From: Thermoanaerobaculum sp964488355
GTDB lineage: Bacteria > Acidobacteriota > Thermoanaerobaculia > Thermoanaerobaculales > Thermoanaerobaculaceae
Direction of reading: 5' to 3'
Assembly: GCA_964488355.1 (NCBI GenBank)
Contig: CAZAUJ010000002.1
Span: forward strand, 190,335-254,334
Length of the DNA stretch: 64,000 bases
This document shows positions 1-8,412 of this stretch, piece by piece. The position numbers and the translations under genes are program-made. The number at the start of each line of letters is the position of its first letter. The first letter of the stretch is position 1. The notes below the pieces were generated by a model. That model was given only the letters and a program-made list of their open reading frames with translations, ran no database searches and had not been told where the DNA came from.

Positions 1-2532
1 CCAGGGCGTGTTCCAGGTGGCGTTGGCGGCAATCTTCCACCGTTGGTCGCGGTCCGACCAGCCCCAGTTCAGGTCCAAATTGTTTACATCCTCGGCAAAG
101 ATGCCCGCAAAGTTGCGCTCGTTGGAGTCGTTGTCCTTGTCCTCCGACCAGGTAACCGAAAGCATGCCGAAAAAGCGCTCCACGAAGCGACGTTGCAGCA
201 ACAGGCTAATGCCCCAGTACTTGGAGCGGGCATCGGAGGTGTAAACGGTTACCCGCCCGTAGACCGGGTTGGGACGCGTGCGCGAGTAGTGGGGCACGCC
301 GTTGGCGGATGTGGTGCCGTCGTACTGCAAATTAGCATCCCGCAGTCGCTCCAGCTGCTTGGATTCGGCGTAGGTCACGCTCAAGGAAGCGGCGGTGTTG
401 GGCAGGATTTCCCGCTCCAACTCCAAAGTGACGCGGTCGGTGTAGGGGTTGCGGAAGTTCGGGTCCACGGTGAACACGCCCACCCCGCGAGGAATGGGGA
501 TGGAGGAGAAGTCAACGCACGCCAGGGAATTGGGTGTCCAGGTGTCTCCCCAGCCGCAGGGCGCCGCCAGCGGGTCGGTGGGGGGGCCGGTGACGTTGCC
601 GCGCGAGTCGCGCTGGGCAAAGATAAGGTACTGCGTGCCCTTCAAGCCGTTGGAAGTGTTGGTCTGCGCCCAGAGGAGAGCGGGTGTGCGGCTCCAGAAG
701 CGAGCGGCGGAGAACCGCACCGCGGTCTTAGGCGCCGGTGCCCAGGAGAAGGCAAATCGGGGTGACCATTGGTTGTTTTCGTCCGGGATGCGGCCGTTGA
801 GCTTGTAGGTGCCGTCTGGGTTTTGCTCGCGCAGGTTCAAGATGGGGAAATCCGGGTTGTCCAAGCGCTCCCAGCGCAAGCCGGCCGACAGGGTCAGGGA
901 AGGCGAAAGGAACCACTGGTCCTGGATGAAGGCCGCGTACTCCTTTTGCCCGAAGTTGGAGCGGCCAGCCTCGTCCGCGGTCAGGCCCTGCAAGCCACCG
1001 AACTGCCGGTACTCCGACCACCTGCCGGCGAGGAAGTCCGCCTTGTTATTGAAAATGAAAACCCCGCGCCAGTTGCCCTTGAAGACCTGGTCGATGCCGG
1101 TGTCGTTGTACTCCACCCCGCCCTTGAACACGTGGTCCTTCCACAGGAAGGTAACGGTATCGAAGAGGGTGGTGCGGTCGGCCAAGGAGGTGATGGGCAG
1201 AAAGCTCACCTCGCCGTAGTTGCCAATGCCGCGCACCTGGATGTCAGGCAGCCCCAAGCCCTTGTCGCCACGGGGCGTGTCTTCCAGCACATACTGGAAG
1301 CTCAGGTCGTTGAGCAGGCTATCACTCCAGGTACCCGAGTAGCTGGCCACGTAGGAGCGGGCAAACATTCCTTCCAGGCCGTTGTAGGAGGCGGCGCGGG
1401 TGGGGCTGGTGGAGGTGCCGTTGACCCCGTCGTAATCGGCGTAGTTGACGCGCGCCATGAAGCGGTGCCTAGCGCTGGCGAAAAGGTCGAAGCGGGCGAA
1501 CACCACCCGCCCGTCGCGGGTCTGCACGTACTCCGGCGGCGACGCCAGCACCGGGTACCTGGCAAAGATGTCCGCATCCAGCACGATGGGTGCAATGGGG
1601 ATGGTTAGGCTCTGGTTCTGTTGATCGTAGGAAGCAAAGAAGAAAAGCTTGTCCTTGACAAAAGGCCCGCCCAGGGAGCCGCCGAACTGCTTCTTCTCCT
1701 GGTCCAGCTTGGTGCCCACCGGCGGGTCCGAGGCCAGATCCTGCGGTTGCCAGTAATAGAACGCCGAACCATGGAACTCATTGGTACCGCTCTTAGTAAT
1801 GACGTTGACGAAACCTCCCCCTGAGCGCCCGAACTCGGCGGAGACACCGTTGGTGACGACGGAAAACTCCTTGATGGACTCCTGCGAGATGGCCAAAGGT
1901 GCCCGTCCCTCGGCGGTGCCGTACTGGCCGCCGAAGAACGAATTGTTGTAATCCACCCCGTCCACGGTGACGTTGGTGTTGATGCCCCGCTGCCCCGAAA
2001 GGGAGATGTAGCCGCGCTGGCTTTCCCGCCGGGATTCTGGCGTGAGAAATACGAGGGACGTGAAGTCCCGGCCGTTGAGGGGCAAGCTTTTAATTTGCTC
2101 GTTGAGCACCGTGGTGCCCACGGTGGTGTTGGTTACCTCCACCAGCGGCACCTCAGCGGTGACGGTAATGGCTTCCGCTGCTTGCGCCAGGGGCAAGGAG
2201 AAGTCCACCGTGGGTGCGGAGCCCAGCACCAAGCGCACGTTTTGCTCCAAGGTGGCAAAACCCGGCAAGCTGGCAGTGACCAAGTAGCTGCCGGTGGGCA
2301 AGTTGAGCAGGCGGTAAAAGCCGTTCGTATCCGTCACCGCCCGCACCACAAGGCCGGTTTCCGTGTTGCGCGCTTCTACCGTGGCTCCTGGCAGCGGCTG
2401 CCCCTGTTGGTCTCTGACCACGCCCGTGACCCTGGCCAAGGTCACATCCGTTTGGGCCATGGCGGCGGTAGCCGCAAAGGCCAGACTGAGGGCAAGCGCC
2501 CAAGTTTTTACGGTTGGCGTCGTTCCTCTCAT
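1..2532 (-). CDS. TonB-dependent receptor, Oar-like, with carboxypeptidase-regulatory N-domain (partial, C-terminus outside window)
   Basis: Outer-membrane beta-barrel receptor. The frame stays open from the ATG at 2532 to the window edge, giving about 844 residues with no stop, so the C-terminal barrel strands are missing. A signal peptide ends near residue 26 (AAMAQ). A CarboxypepD_reg-like domain follows (about 30-115, with GQPLPGATVEARN), then a plug domain (about 120-230, including SLPLNGRDF and VNVITKSGTNEFHG) and the barrel. Oar-family proteins are TonB-dependent, but the substrate cannot be read from sequence. The start has a strong Shine-Dalgarno GGAGGAGG. A seven-codon ORF (MSRRRTL) overlaps the start as ATGA. 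A weak extended -10 (TGGTAAAGT) lies about 40 bases upstream. It resembles the two receptors at 55-64 kb. Confidence 0.93.
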   Translation of the reverse strand, partial: MRGTTPTVKTWALALSLAFAATAAMAQTDVTLARVTGVVRDQQGQPLPGATVEARNTETGLVVRAVTDTNGFYRLLNLPTGSYLVTASLPGFATLEQNVRLVLGSAPTVDFSLPLAQAAEAITVTAEVPLVEVTNTTVGTTVLNEQIKSLPLNGRDFTSLVFLTPESRRESQRGYISLSGQRGINTNVTVDGVDYNNSFFGGQYGTAEGRAPLAISQESIKEFSVVTNGVSAEFGRSGGGFVNVITKSGTNEFHGSAFYYWQPQDLASDPPVGTKLDQEKKQFGGSLGGPFVKDKLFFFASYDQQNQSLTIPIAPIVLDADIFARYPVLASPPEYVQTRDGRVVFARFDLFASARHRFMARVNYADYDGVNGTSTSPTRAASYNGLEGMFARSYVASYSGTWSDSLLNDLSFQYVLEDTPRGDKGLGLPDIQVRGIGNYGEVSFLPITSLADRTTLFDTVTFLWKDHVFKGGVEYNDTGIDQVFKGNWRGVFIFNNKADFLAGRWSEYRQFGGLQGLTADEAGRSNFGQKEYAAFIQDQWFLSPSLTLSAGLRWERLDNPDFPILNLREQNPDGTYKLNGRIPDENNQWSPRFAFSWAPAPKTAVRFSAARFWSRTPALLWAQTNTSNGLKGTQYLIFAQRDSRGNVTGPPTDPLAAPCGWGDTWTPNSLACVDFSSIPIPRGVGVFTVDPNFRNPYTDRVTLELEREILPNTAASLSVTYAESKQLERLRDANLQYDGTTSANGVPHYSRTRPNPVYGRVTVYTSDARSKYWGISLLLQRRFVERFFGMLSVTWSEDKDNDSNERNFAGIFAEDVNNLDLNWGWSDRDQRWKIAANATWNTPW

Positions 2533-2642
2533 AGTGTCCTCCTCCGGCTCATAAAGAACCGAACGTTACTTTACCACCGCTTTCACGGTAGGTTAGAGCC
2601 ATGAAGGGTCCTTGAAGAGGTTTCGACCGGCTTGTTTTTAGC

Positions 2643-2867
2643 TCAGAGTGTCCGGGCGTCGTGGTCCTGGCGCACAGCGGCCAACTCACGGGCAAAGGTC
2701 TCCCAGACGATGCCGTAAGTGGCGGCAGGGGCCGCGAGCGTGTCGAAGGAGGCCGGTCGGCAACCCACGCAGGCCATCGCTCGCCGGAGAAATACCGAGG
2801 CCAGCTGCGGCCACTGGCTTAGCAGCTCCGCCACGGTCATGGTGGGAGAGGGCCAGCTCACATCCAT
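2643..2867 (-). CDS. DUF1858 domain protein (hybrid-cluster-associated redox disulfide type)
   Basis: Small protein of 74 residues matching the DUF1858 pattern: an N-terminal TVAELLSQWPQ segment followed by FLRRAMACVGC, with the CVGC pair that gives the family its 'redox disulfide' name. Family members often accompany hybrid-cluster or nitrogen-oxide proteins; none is next to it here, so its role is open. I chose ATG 2867; a TTG at 2876 and an ATG nine codons further in are alternatives, and no clear Shine-Dalgarno decides. It ends 110 bases before the receptor start and may or may not share its transcript. Confidence 0.75.
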   Translation of the reverse strand: MDVSWPSPTMTVAELLSQWPQLASVFLRRAMACVGCRPASFDTLAAPAATYGIVWETFARELAAVRQDHDARTL

Positions 2868-2926
2868 GGCAAGCAAAAGTCTTTCTGCTGTTCGCCCAGC
2901 TGTCTTTGTCCCAGCGCAAGCTTACC

Positions 2927-2955
2927 TTGACAACGAGGGGCAGCTGGGGTAGAAA
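2927..2955 (+). promoter_or_regulatory. sigma-70-type promoter for tRNA-Asn
   Basis: TTGACA at 2927-2932, a 17-base spacer, then TAGAAA at 2950-2955. It lies about 60 bases before the tRNA-Asn on the same strand. The -35 is a perfect consensus match and the spacing is optimal. Predicted start is near 2962, leaving a short 5' leader to be trimmed. Confidence 0.7.
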
Positions 2956-3013
2956 GGAGGCGCGGCGGGCACCGTTCCCGAAGCTGTTAGGGGAAGGTGG
3001 CAAGCCCATGTGC

Positions 3014-3088
3014 TCCGCAGTAGCTCAACGGTAGAGCGTCCGGCTGTTAACCGGAGGGTTGGGGGTTCGAGTCCCTCCTGCGGAGCCA
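3014..3088 (+). tRNA. tRNA-Asn (anticodon GTT)
   Basis: Complete cloverleaf. Acceptor arms TCCGCAG (3014-3020) and CTGCGGA (3078-3084), discriminator G, encoded CCA 3086-3088. D-arm GCTC/GAGC, anticodon stem TCCGG/CCGGA, loop CTGTTAA with GTT at 3046-3048, and a T-loop TTCGAGT. The 185 bases from here to the next gene hold nothing I can identify. Confidence 0.97.
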
Positions 3089-3273
3089 AATCTGGACCTT
3101 TCATTCCGTCTGTTGCGTGCTCCCTTTTCGCGGTCCTTTTGGGGAATTGGCCGCCTGGTCCGTTTATGCCAGCCGTTTTCGCCGGATCTGACCTTGCTGA
3201 TGGGGCGGAAGCTCCGCCTTTTTCGGGCCGTGTCGCTGAACTCCTGGCATAAACTGAAAGGCGAGGCGGCAGC

Positions 3274-3714
3274 GTGCGCTTGTGGTCCCTTTGGCCTGGT
3301 TATCTCGACAGCAAGGGCTTGGTGGCTCTGTGGCGCGAGGGCTTGCTGGCGCGGGCGGTGTTGGCCGGCAAGACCCGCGGTTACCGTAACCACCCCCAGT
3401 TACAAAGGTTCCGAGAGGCGGCAGATCCGTTGGCCACCCTTGATGCGTACCTTTGGGAGGTGGTGAGGGAGGCGGGAGCTCGCGGCTTTCAGTTCGACGC
3501 GAGCAAGCTAGGACCCTTGACTCAGGTGCCGGCACTCACTGTTACCGACGGGCAGCTGCGGTTTGAGTGGGGCCACCTGCTGGGCAAGTTGGAACGCCGG
3601 GACAGGGCGCGCTTGCTAGCCTGCCAGCAGGTGGCCACACCCCAAGCCCACCCCCTGTTCGTCGTGGTCCCCGGGCCGGTGGAGCCCTGGGAGCGGGGCG
3701 AGCGCGGCCCTTAG
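3274..3714 (+). CDS. Pyrimidine-dimer DNA glycosylase-like protein (Pyr_excise family)
   Basis: 146 residues starting at GTG. The N-terminus MRLWSLWPGYLDSKGLVALW and the following KTRGYRNHPQLQRF are the hallmark of bacterial proteins assigned to the Pyr_excise (T4 endonuclease V-like) family. T4 endonuclease V uses its N-terminal threonine as nucleophile; this protein has Arg after Met, like other bacterial family members, so repair activity is an inference from family only. The stop overlaps tail-to-tail with the CDGSH gene on the other strand. Confidence 0.8.
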   Translation: MRLWSLWPGYLDSKGLVALWREGLLARAVLAGKTRGYRNHPQLQRFREAADPLATLDAYLWEVVREAGARGFQFDASKLGPLTQVPALTVTDGQLRFEWGHLLGKLERRDRARLLACQQVATPQAHPLFVVVPGPVEPWERGERGP

Positions 3715-3950
3715 GGCAGCTGCCGGTGGGTGCCGTCGCAAAATGGGGGGTTGCCCGTGCGTTTGCAAAGGCACAGGGCTACGGTTTTCTTTTCCGTGAG
3801 CTCGAACTTGACCGGTGTAAACCCCGTGCCCTTGTGCGAGCCGTCGCAGAACGGCTGCTTTTGTGACCGCCCACAAGCACACCAAAAGTAGGTACCCGGT
3901 TCCAGCTCCAGCACTTCCGGTGACTTTCGCACCACCAACGGCTCAGACAT
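3711..3950 (-). CDS. CDGSH iron-sulfur domain protein (two CDGSH motifs)
   Basis: 79 residues with two tandem CDGSH-type 2Fe-2S sites: CACGRSQKQPFCDGSH (about 24-39) and CLCKRTGNPPFCDGTH (about 60-75). Each carries the three Cys and one His that ligate the cluster in the mitoNEET family. It is cytosolic, with no signal peptide. The ATG overlaps the end of doxX by eight bases and it is the last gene of an arsR-doxX-CDGSH operon. The likely role is redox or iron-sulfur handling linked to whatever the ArsR regulator senses. Confidence 0.92.
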   Translation of the reverse strand: MSEPLVVRKSPEVLELEPGTYFWCACGRSQKQPFCDGSHKGTGFTPVKFELTEKKTVALCLCKRTGNPPFCDGTHRQLP

Positions 3951-4356
3951 GTGCCCCCCCTTTCTCGTCCAGGCTGCAAGATCCGGGCCCCAAGCTACCC
4001 AAAAGCAGCAAGCCGCCCAGGATGGCCAGGTTCTTCAAAAACATGATCATTTGCAGTTGCCGCTCTTGCCCTTCAAAGGCCCAGAAGTTATGGAAGATGA
4101 GGGTTGCGGGAATAAGGAAGATGACGAGCAGGGCGACCCCCCAACGGGTCTTGAAGCCCAGGAGAACCGACAAGCCCCCAGCCAACTCGAGGACGATGGC
4201 ACCGACGAGAAAAAAAGGCACCAACGGCATGCCCTTACTCGCCATGTACCCTGCGGTGCCTTGCCAATCGGTGAGCTTGCCCAGAGCCGAAAGCAGGAAA
4301 ATGAGTGATAAACAAAACCTGCCAATGGGGGGAAGCATGCGTTGCAGTGAACTCAT
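3943..4356 (-). CDS. DoxX family membrane protein
   Basis: 137 residues with four predicted transmembrane segments (about 8-26, 46-66, 73-92, 104-124). The DoxX pattern is visible: RFCLSLIFLLSALGKLTDW near the N-terminus and LELAGGLSVLLGF in the middle. Family members are inner-membrane proteins tied to thiol/redox stress or quinone reduction, but the reaction is not settled. The start overlaps the arsR stop as ATGA, so it is translationally coupled. Confidence 0.88.
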   Translation of the reverse strand: MSSLQRMLPPIGRFCLSLIFLLSALGKLTDWQGTAGYMASKGMPLVPFFLVGAIVLELAGGLSVLLGFKTRWGVALLVIFLIPATLIFHNFWAFEGQERQLQMIMFLKNLAILGGLLLLGSLGPGSCSLDEKGGAHV

Positions 4357-4664
4357 GGTATTCCTCCTTTCTCCCCTTCGGCGCTAGCCGAGAGGGGCAA
4401 GCGTTTTTGCAGCTCCTTCAGGTAGGCCTGCAGGGTTTCCGGTCGGCTGGAAAAAAAGGCATGTTGGCCCTGACGGCGAACGGCCACCAAGCCCGCCGCC
4501 TCCAGGATGCCCACGTGGTGAGAAACGGTAGACTGGCCCACGGGGAAAAGCGCCGCCAGCTGGCCGCAGGAAATTTCCCTGGCGCGATGGATGGCCTCCA
4601 GGATGGCGAACCGTCGCGGGTCTGACAGCGCTTTGGCCACGCGTTGGAACTCACGGTTTTCCAT
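4353..4664 (-). CDS. ArsR-family winged-helix transcriptional regulator
   Basis: 103 residues with a single ArsR-type wHTH: ALSDPRRFAILEAI, then SCGQLAALFPVGQSTVSHHVGILEAAGLV (recognition helix QSTVSHHV) and a wing. There is one Cys in the helix where metal sensors carry a CxC pair, so a classical metal site is not evident; the signal is unknown. I chose ATG 4664 instead of the longer frame to 4727 because the extension would run through a good promoter at 4686-4714. It probably autoregulates this three-gene operon. Confidence 0.92.
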   Translation of the reverse strand: MENREFQRVAKALSDPRRFAILEAIHRAREISCGQLAALFPVGQSTVSHHVGILEAAGLVAVRRQGQHAFFSSRPETLQAYLKELQKRLPLSASAEGEKGGIP

Positions 4665-4685
4665 CGCTACCCATCGTAAAACGTA

Positions 4686-4714
4686 TCTATAAATATCGAA
4701 ATTCCCTTGGTCAA
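4686..4714 (-). promoter_or_regulatory. Promoter of the arsR-doxX-CDGSH operon
   Basis: Read on the minus strand: TTGACC (4714-4709), exactly 17 bases, then TATAGA (4691-4686). The predicted transcript starts near 4679, only about 15 bases before ATG 4664, so the leader is very short. The AT-rich segment around the -10 is a natural operator for the ArsR product, but I see no clean inverted repeat. Confidence 0.65.
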
Positions 4715-4733
4715 GGGAGGAGTGCAAAAGACC

Positions 4734-4757
4734 GGGGCAGCCTTGAGGCGCCGCCCC
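4734..4757 (-). terminator. Possible weak terminator after the sortilin-like gene
   Basis: On the minus strand GGGGC...GCCCC closes an imperfect hairpin with an inner GCC/GGC stem and a TCAA loop, followed a few bases later by CTTTT. The internal mismatch makes this only a tentative call. The rest of the 4728-4814 gap is unremarkable. Confidence 0.3.
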
Positions 4758-4814
4758 TTCACCGGACGTGCTGGGTTAGCCGAGCTTACCCGCCTGCCTC
4801 GTTGCTTTTTCTCC

Positions 4815-7800
4815 CTACTCCCTCTGCCAGCGGGGCAGGCGCCCCGGGGTGTGGGGTGCCCCTGCCTGCTCTAGCTCCTCCTCCAGCGGGCGCAGCTTGC
4901 CATCGACCAGTTGGTGCAGGCCGTTGAGCACCTTTTCGAACTGGGCAGCAGCCACCTGGTAGCTTTCGCGCTGGGTGCCGGTGGCCGCCGCGGTAGCGGT
5001 AAGCAGGCTGGCCACGATGCGCTGGACCCGCTCGCGTATGGATGGCAGCGTGGGCTCGTTGCGTCGGGCCATTTCTCGGTCGCCGGAAAGCTCGCGGTCC
5101 AGCAGGGCCAGCTCCGCTTCCAGCTGGCGCAGGTGTGCGCGCCACTCGGGCTTGGCCGCCGGAGTGCGCTCCACCGCGTGCTTGAGCTTGGCCAGCCGCT
5201 CCTGAGTTTCGCGCACTGCCTCAGCCGCTGAAAGCACCGCCCGCTGCAGACGCTGCACTTTGCGCTGGAAGGTGGCTTGCTCCGGCAGGTCCTTGGCACC
5301 CAGGGTGGCCAAGCCCAAGGGCACCACCTCAAAGGTCACCGGCCCTGCCAGCACCGTTTCCACGCCCCTCACCCGTTGGGACAGGACCACCTGATAGGTC
5401 CCTGGCGCCACGAAGGGTCCCAAAGGGAGGGGCTCCCAGGGGTCGCGCTCCCCCTCTTGGCCTACGGGGTGGGCCGAAGGGAAGCGCAGATCCCACGCCA
5501 CCCGGTGAACCCCCTTTTCTTTGCTGCCCTCGAGGCGACGCACCACGTTGCCGTCCGTATCCTGGACTGTCAGCCAAAGGGTGGGCGCCTCTTCTTGTGC
5601 CTCCGCCCGCAGCTCCTCCGCCGTTGGGTACGGGGGCGTTTTCCCTTGCTTTTCCGCTTCGGTTTCCCGCTTGTGCCGTTGTTCCTTGAGGGTGAGGAGG
5701 GTTTCTTTTAAGTAATAGGTGAATACGGCGCCAAAAGGCGGGTTTGGGGCGGTGAAGAAGCTATCGCCTTGAGAGGCTTTCCCCCTCCCTCCCAAGGGTG
5801 TGCTTTCTACGTAGGCAAGGGCGCGTCTTACGGGGAAGAGGAGCGCGGGTTGGTTGAGCTTTTCTCGCGTCAACCCGCGCAAGGGCGTGTAGTCATCCAA
5901 GATGTACAAGCCGCGGCCAAAGGTGGCCAGCACCAGGTCGTTTTCTCTCTCCTGAATAGCCATGTCCCGGACAGCAATGGTTGGCAGCCCACCGCTCAGC
6001 TGAACCCAACGACCGCCGGCGTCGGGGCTGAAGAAAACCCCGAATTCGGTGCCAACGAAAAGGAGATGGGGGTCGACCGGATCTTCCACCACGCAGTACA
6101 CCACGTGCCCGGCAGGTAACCCGCTGCCAATGTTTTCCCAGCTACCTCCCAGGTCTCGGGAACGGTAAAGGTATGGTGTAAAATCCCCCATCTTGTGGTT
6201 GTCAAAGGCGGCGTAAAGCGTGAGGCGGTCATGGCGCGAGGCTTCCACCTCGGCCACGTAGGTGCGCTCGGGCACCTGGCCCACCCGTTCAATGCGACGC
6301 CAGCTCTTGCCGCCGTCCTGGGTAATTTGAATCAGGCCGTCATCGGTGCCTACCACCAGCAGCCCTTCCTGCAGAGGCGATTCGGCGAGCGACACGATGT
6401 TGCCGTAAAAGGAGGTGGACGCGTTTTTTGCCACCGCGTCCGCCGGCCAGATCTTGCCCATGACCGGCAGCTGGTTGCGGTCGATTTGGCGGGTCAAGTC
6501 GCCAGAAATGGCCACCCAGGAGTCCCCGCGGTCGTCGGAGCGGTACACCCTTTGCGAGGCGAAGTAAAGCCTTTTGGGATTGTGCGGCGAGATGATAAGG
6601 GGCGAGTCCCAGTTCCAGCGGTTTGGTGGGTCCCCCGGCCCTTCCTGGGGCTGGATATCCACCTCTTCCCCCGAGGCCCGGTCGTAGCGCACCAGGCCGC
6701 CGTATTGCGATTCGCTGTATACGATGTTGGGGTTTTCCGGGTCTACCCGGGTGACGAAGCCGTCCCCACCGGTGGTCACGAACCAGTCGCTGTTGACGAT
6801 GCCGGAAACGGAAAGGGTGCGGGAAGGCCCGCCCAAGGTGTTGTTGTCTTGCGTGCCGCCATAGACGGAGTAAAAAGGCCTGGAGTTATCCACGGTCACT
6901 CGGTAAAACTGGGTGACGGGTAGGTTAGGCTTGAACTGCCAGGTGATACCCGCGTCCCAGGTTTCGTAAAGCCCACCGTCGCAACCCACAAGCCAGTGCC
7001 TGGTGTCTGCGGGGTCAATCCACATGGCGTGGTTGTCCACGTGCTTGGTCTTTTCTCCTACCCGCCGAAAGGTTTTGCCCCCGTCCTTGGACACCTGCAG
7101 CCAGGTATCCATGGCGTAGAGCGTGTCCACGTCACGCGGGTCGCAGGTGAGCTCGTTGTAGTACTGGCCGGAGGAGGTGTGGTAGTCGGAGCGCCGCTCC
7201 CAGGACTCGCCGCGGTTGGTGGAGCGGAACACTCCTGATTTGCCATCGGCAGCTTCCACAATGGCGTAAAGCACATCGGGGTTGGCAGGGGAAAGGCAAA
7301 GGCCAATACGGCCTTTATCTTCCTTGGGCAGCCCCTGGTCGATCTTGCGGAAGGTTTTGCCGCTGTCCTCCGACTTGTAGATGGTGGACTCAGGCCCGCC
7401 GTTGATCAGCGTCCACACGTGGCGGCGGCGCTGGTAGGAGGTGGCATAGACCACGTCAGGGTTGCGCGGGTCCAGCCAGACCTCGTTGACGCCGGTGTTT
7501 TCCGAGATGTACAGCACACGTTGCCAGGTCTTGCCGCCATCGGTGGTCTTGTACAGCCCCCGGTCCCCAGCTGGAGCCCAAAGGGGGCCCTGAGCGGCCA
7601 CCCACACCACGTTGCTGTCACGGGGATCTACCACGATGCGCCCAATGTGCTCGGATTTCTCCAACCCCACACGCTGCCAGGTTTCGCCATCGTCGCGGGA
7701 CACGTACACACCGCTGCCCCAGCTCACGGACCGTTGGCTGTTGTTTTCCCCCGTGCCTACCCAAACCGTATGGCGGTTGTTGGGGTCCAGGGCGACGCAG

Positions 7801-8096
7801 CCGATGGAGTAGGAGGCTTCCTGGTCGAAAACGGGTGTGAAAGTCACGCCGCCGTTTTCCGTCTTCCACACCCCGCCGGAACAAACGGCGAGAAAGTAAC
7901 GCTTGGGGTTGTGAGGATCTATGGCCATGTCACAAATGCGGCCGGAAGCCACCGCCGGCCCCAACGACCGAAAGGCCAGCCCAGTGAACACCTCCTTGCT
8001 GAAGAGGTCTTCCCCCTCCGGCTTAGCCGCCCAGACCGTCGCCACCGTCAAGGCCAACCAAGCTCCGGTGGTCACTTTGCAAAAAACGCGTCTCAT
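4815..8096 (-). CDS. Secreted sortilin/VPS10-like BNR-repeat protein
   Basis: 1093 residues. A signal peptide (about 1-23, ending VWAA) is followed by a long run of beta-propeller repeats with Asp-box motifs: RDDGETW, TTDGGKTW, SEDSGKTF, KDGGKTF, SDDRGDSW, TQDGGKSW and SRDLGGSW. The C-terminal third (about 800-1093) holds a FlgD-like immunoglobulin stretch (VRRLEGSKEKGVHRVAWDLR) and an Arg/Glu/Leu-rich coiled coil. Proteins of this layout are abundant in Acidobacteria and Bacteroidetes and are often labelled glycosyl hydrolases, but no catalytic activity is shown by the repeats. It is probably periplasmic or extracellular. The start is supported by GGAGGGCACT before the ATG. Confidence 0.9.
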   Translation of the reverse strand: MRRVFCKVTTGAWLALTVATVWAAKPEGEDLFSKEVFTGLAFRSLGPAVASGRICDMAIDPHNPKRYFLAVCSGGVWKTENGGVTFTPVFDQEASYSIGCVALDPNNRHTVWVGTGENNSQRSVSWGSGVYVSRDDGETWQRVGLEKSEHIGRIVVDPRDSNVVWVAAQGPLWAPAGDRGLYKTTDGGKTWQRVLYISENTGVNEVWLDPRNPDVVYATSYQRRRHVWTLINGGPESTIYKSEDSGKTFRKIDQGLPKEDKGRIGLCLSPANPDVLYAIVEAADGKSGVFRSTNRGESWERRSDYHTSSGQYYNELTCDPRDVDTLYAMDTWLQVSKDGGKTFRRVGEKTKHVDNHAMWIDPADTRHWLVGCDGGLYETWDAGITWQFKPNLPVTQFYRVTVDNSRPFYSVYGGTQDNNTLGGPSRTLSVSGIVNSDWFVTTGGDGFVTRVDPENPNIVYSESQYGGLVRYDRASGEEVDIQPQEGPGDPPNRWNWDSPLIISPHNPKRLYFASQRVYRSDDRGDSWVAISGDLTRQIDRNQLPVMGKIWPADAVAKNASTSFYGNIVSLAESPLQEGLLVVGTDDGLIQITQDGGKSWRRIERVGQVPERTYVAEVEASRHDRLTLYAAFDNHKMGDFTPYLYRSRDLGGSWENIGSGLPAGHVVYCVVEDPVDPHLLFVGTEFGVFFSPDAGGRWVQLSGGLPTIAVRDMAIQERENDLVLATFGRGLYILDDYTPLRGLTREKLNQPALLFPVRRALAYVESTPLGGRGKASQGDSFFTAPNPPFGAVFTYYLKETLLTLKEQRHKRETEAEKQGKTPPYPTAEELRAEAQEEAPTLWLTVQDTDGNVVRRLEGSKEKGVHRVAWDLRFPSAHPVGQEGERDPWEPLPLGPFVAPGTYQVVLSQRVRGVETVLAGPVTFEVVPLGLATLGAKDLPEQATFQRKVQRLQRAVLSAAEAVRETQERLAKLKHAVERTPAAKPEWRAHLRQLEAELALLDRELSGDREMARRNEPTLPSIRERVQRIVASLLTATAAATGTQRESYQVAAAQFEKVLNGLHQLVDGKLRPLEEELEQAGAPHTPGRLPRWQRE

Positions 8097-8412
8097 AGTG
8101 CCCTCCTTAGCCTTCTTACGCCCGGCGCGGCCGAAGGTTAGCCTGGCGGCCTGTCAAGCGGGAGGCTGACCACCCGGGTAGCAGGGCAAGGTAGAAGCCG
8201 TAAACGCCGTGGGGCTGGGAATGCACGCGTGGCGGGCGACCAACCCATCCGGAATTTTCCGGAAAGGGCCGACCGGCAGGCGGCCTACAGCTGTGGCCCT
8301 CCGCCGCCGGCGTTGGGGGGCCGGGGATGAGGGCGACAGGCGAAGGCATAAGCGGGAAGGAGCGGAGCTTCCTTGCCGGAGGCCTCGCGCACATCGGCGA
8401 ATGGCGCCGGGG
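8097..8412. other. Intergenic region between hyf-like operon and sortilin-like gene
   Basis: 316 bases with no supported gene. It must hold the promoter of the sortilin-like gene on the minus strand. There is a TTGACA on the minus strand (8157-8152), but no -10 at a usable distance. A palindrome lies at 8248-8263. No T-tailed hairpin is visible for the end of the hyf-like operon. Confidence 0.5.
8248..8263. repeat. 16-base palindrome TCCGGAA-TT-TTCCGGA
   Basis: Perfect 7-base arms separated by TT, about 155 bases upstream of the sortilin-like start. It has the size of an operator for a dimeric regulator, but no partner regulator is identified. Confidence 0.5.

Noticed and set aside
8152..8157. 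TTGACA on the minus strand upstream of the sortilin-like gene
   Set aside because: No acceptable -10 at 16-18 bases, so it is not called a promoter.
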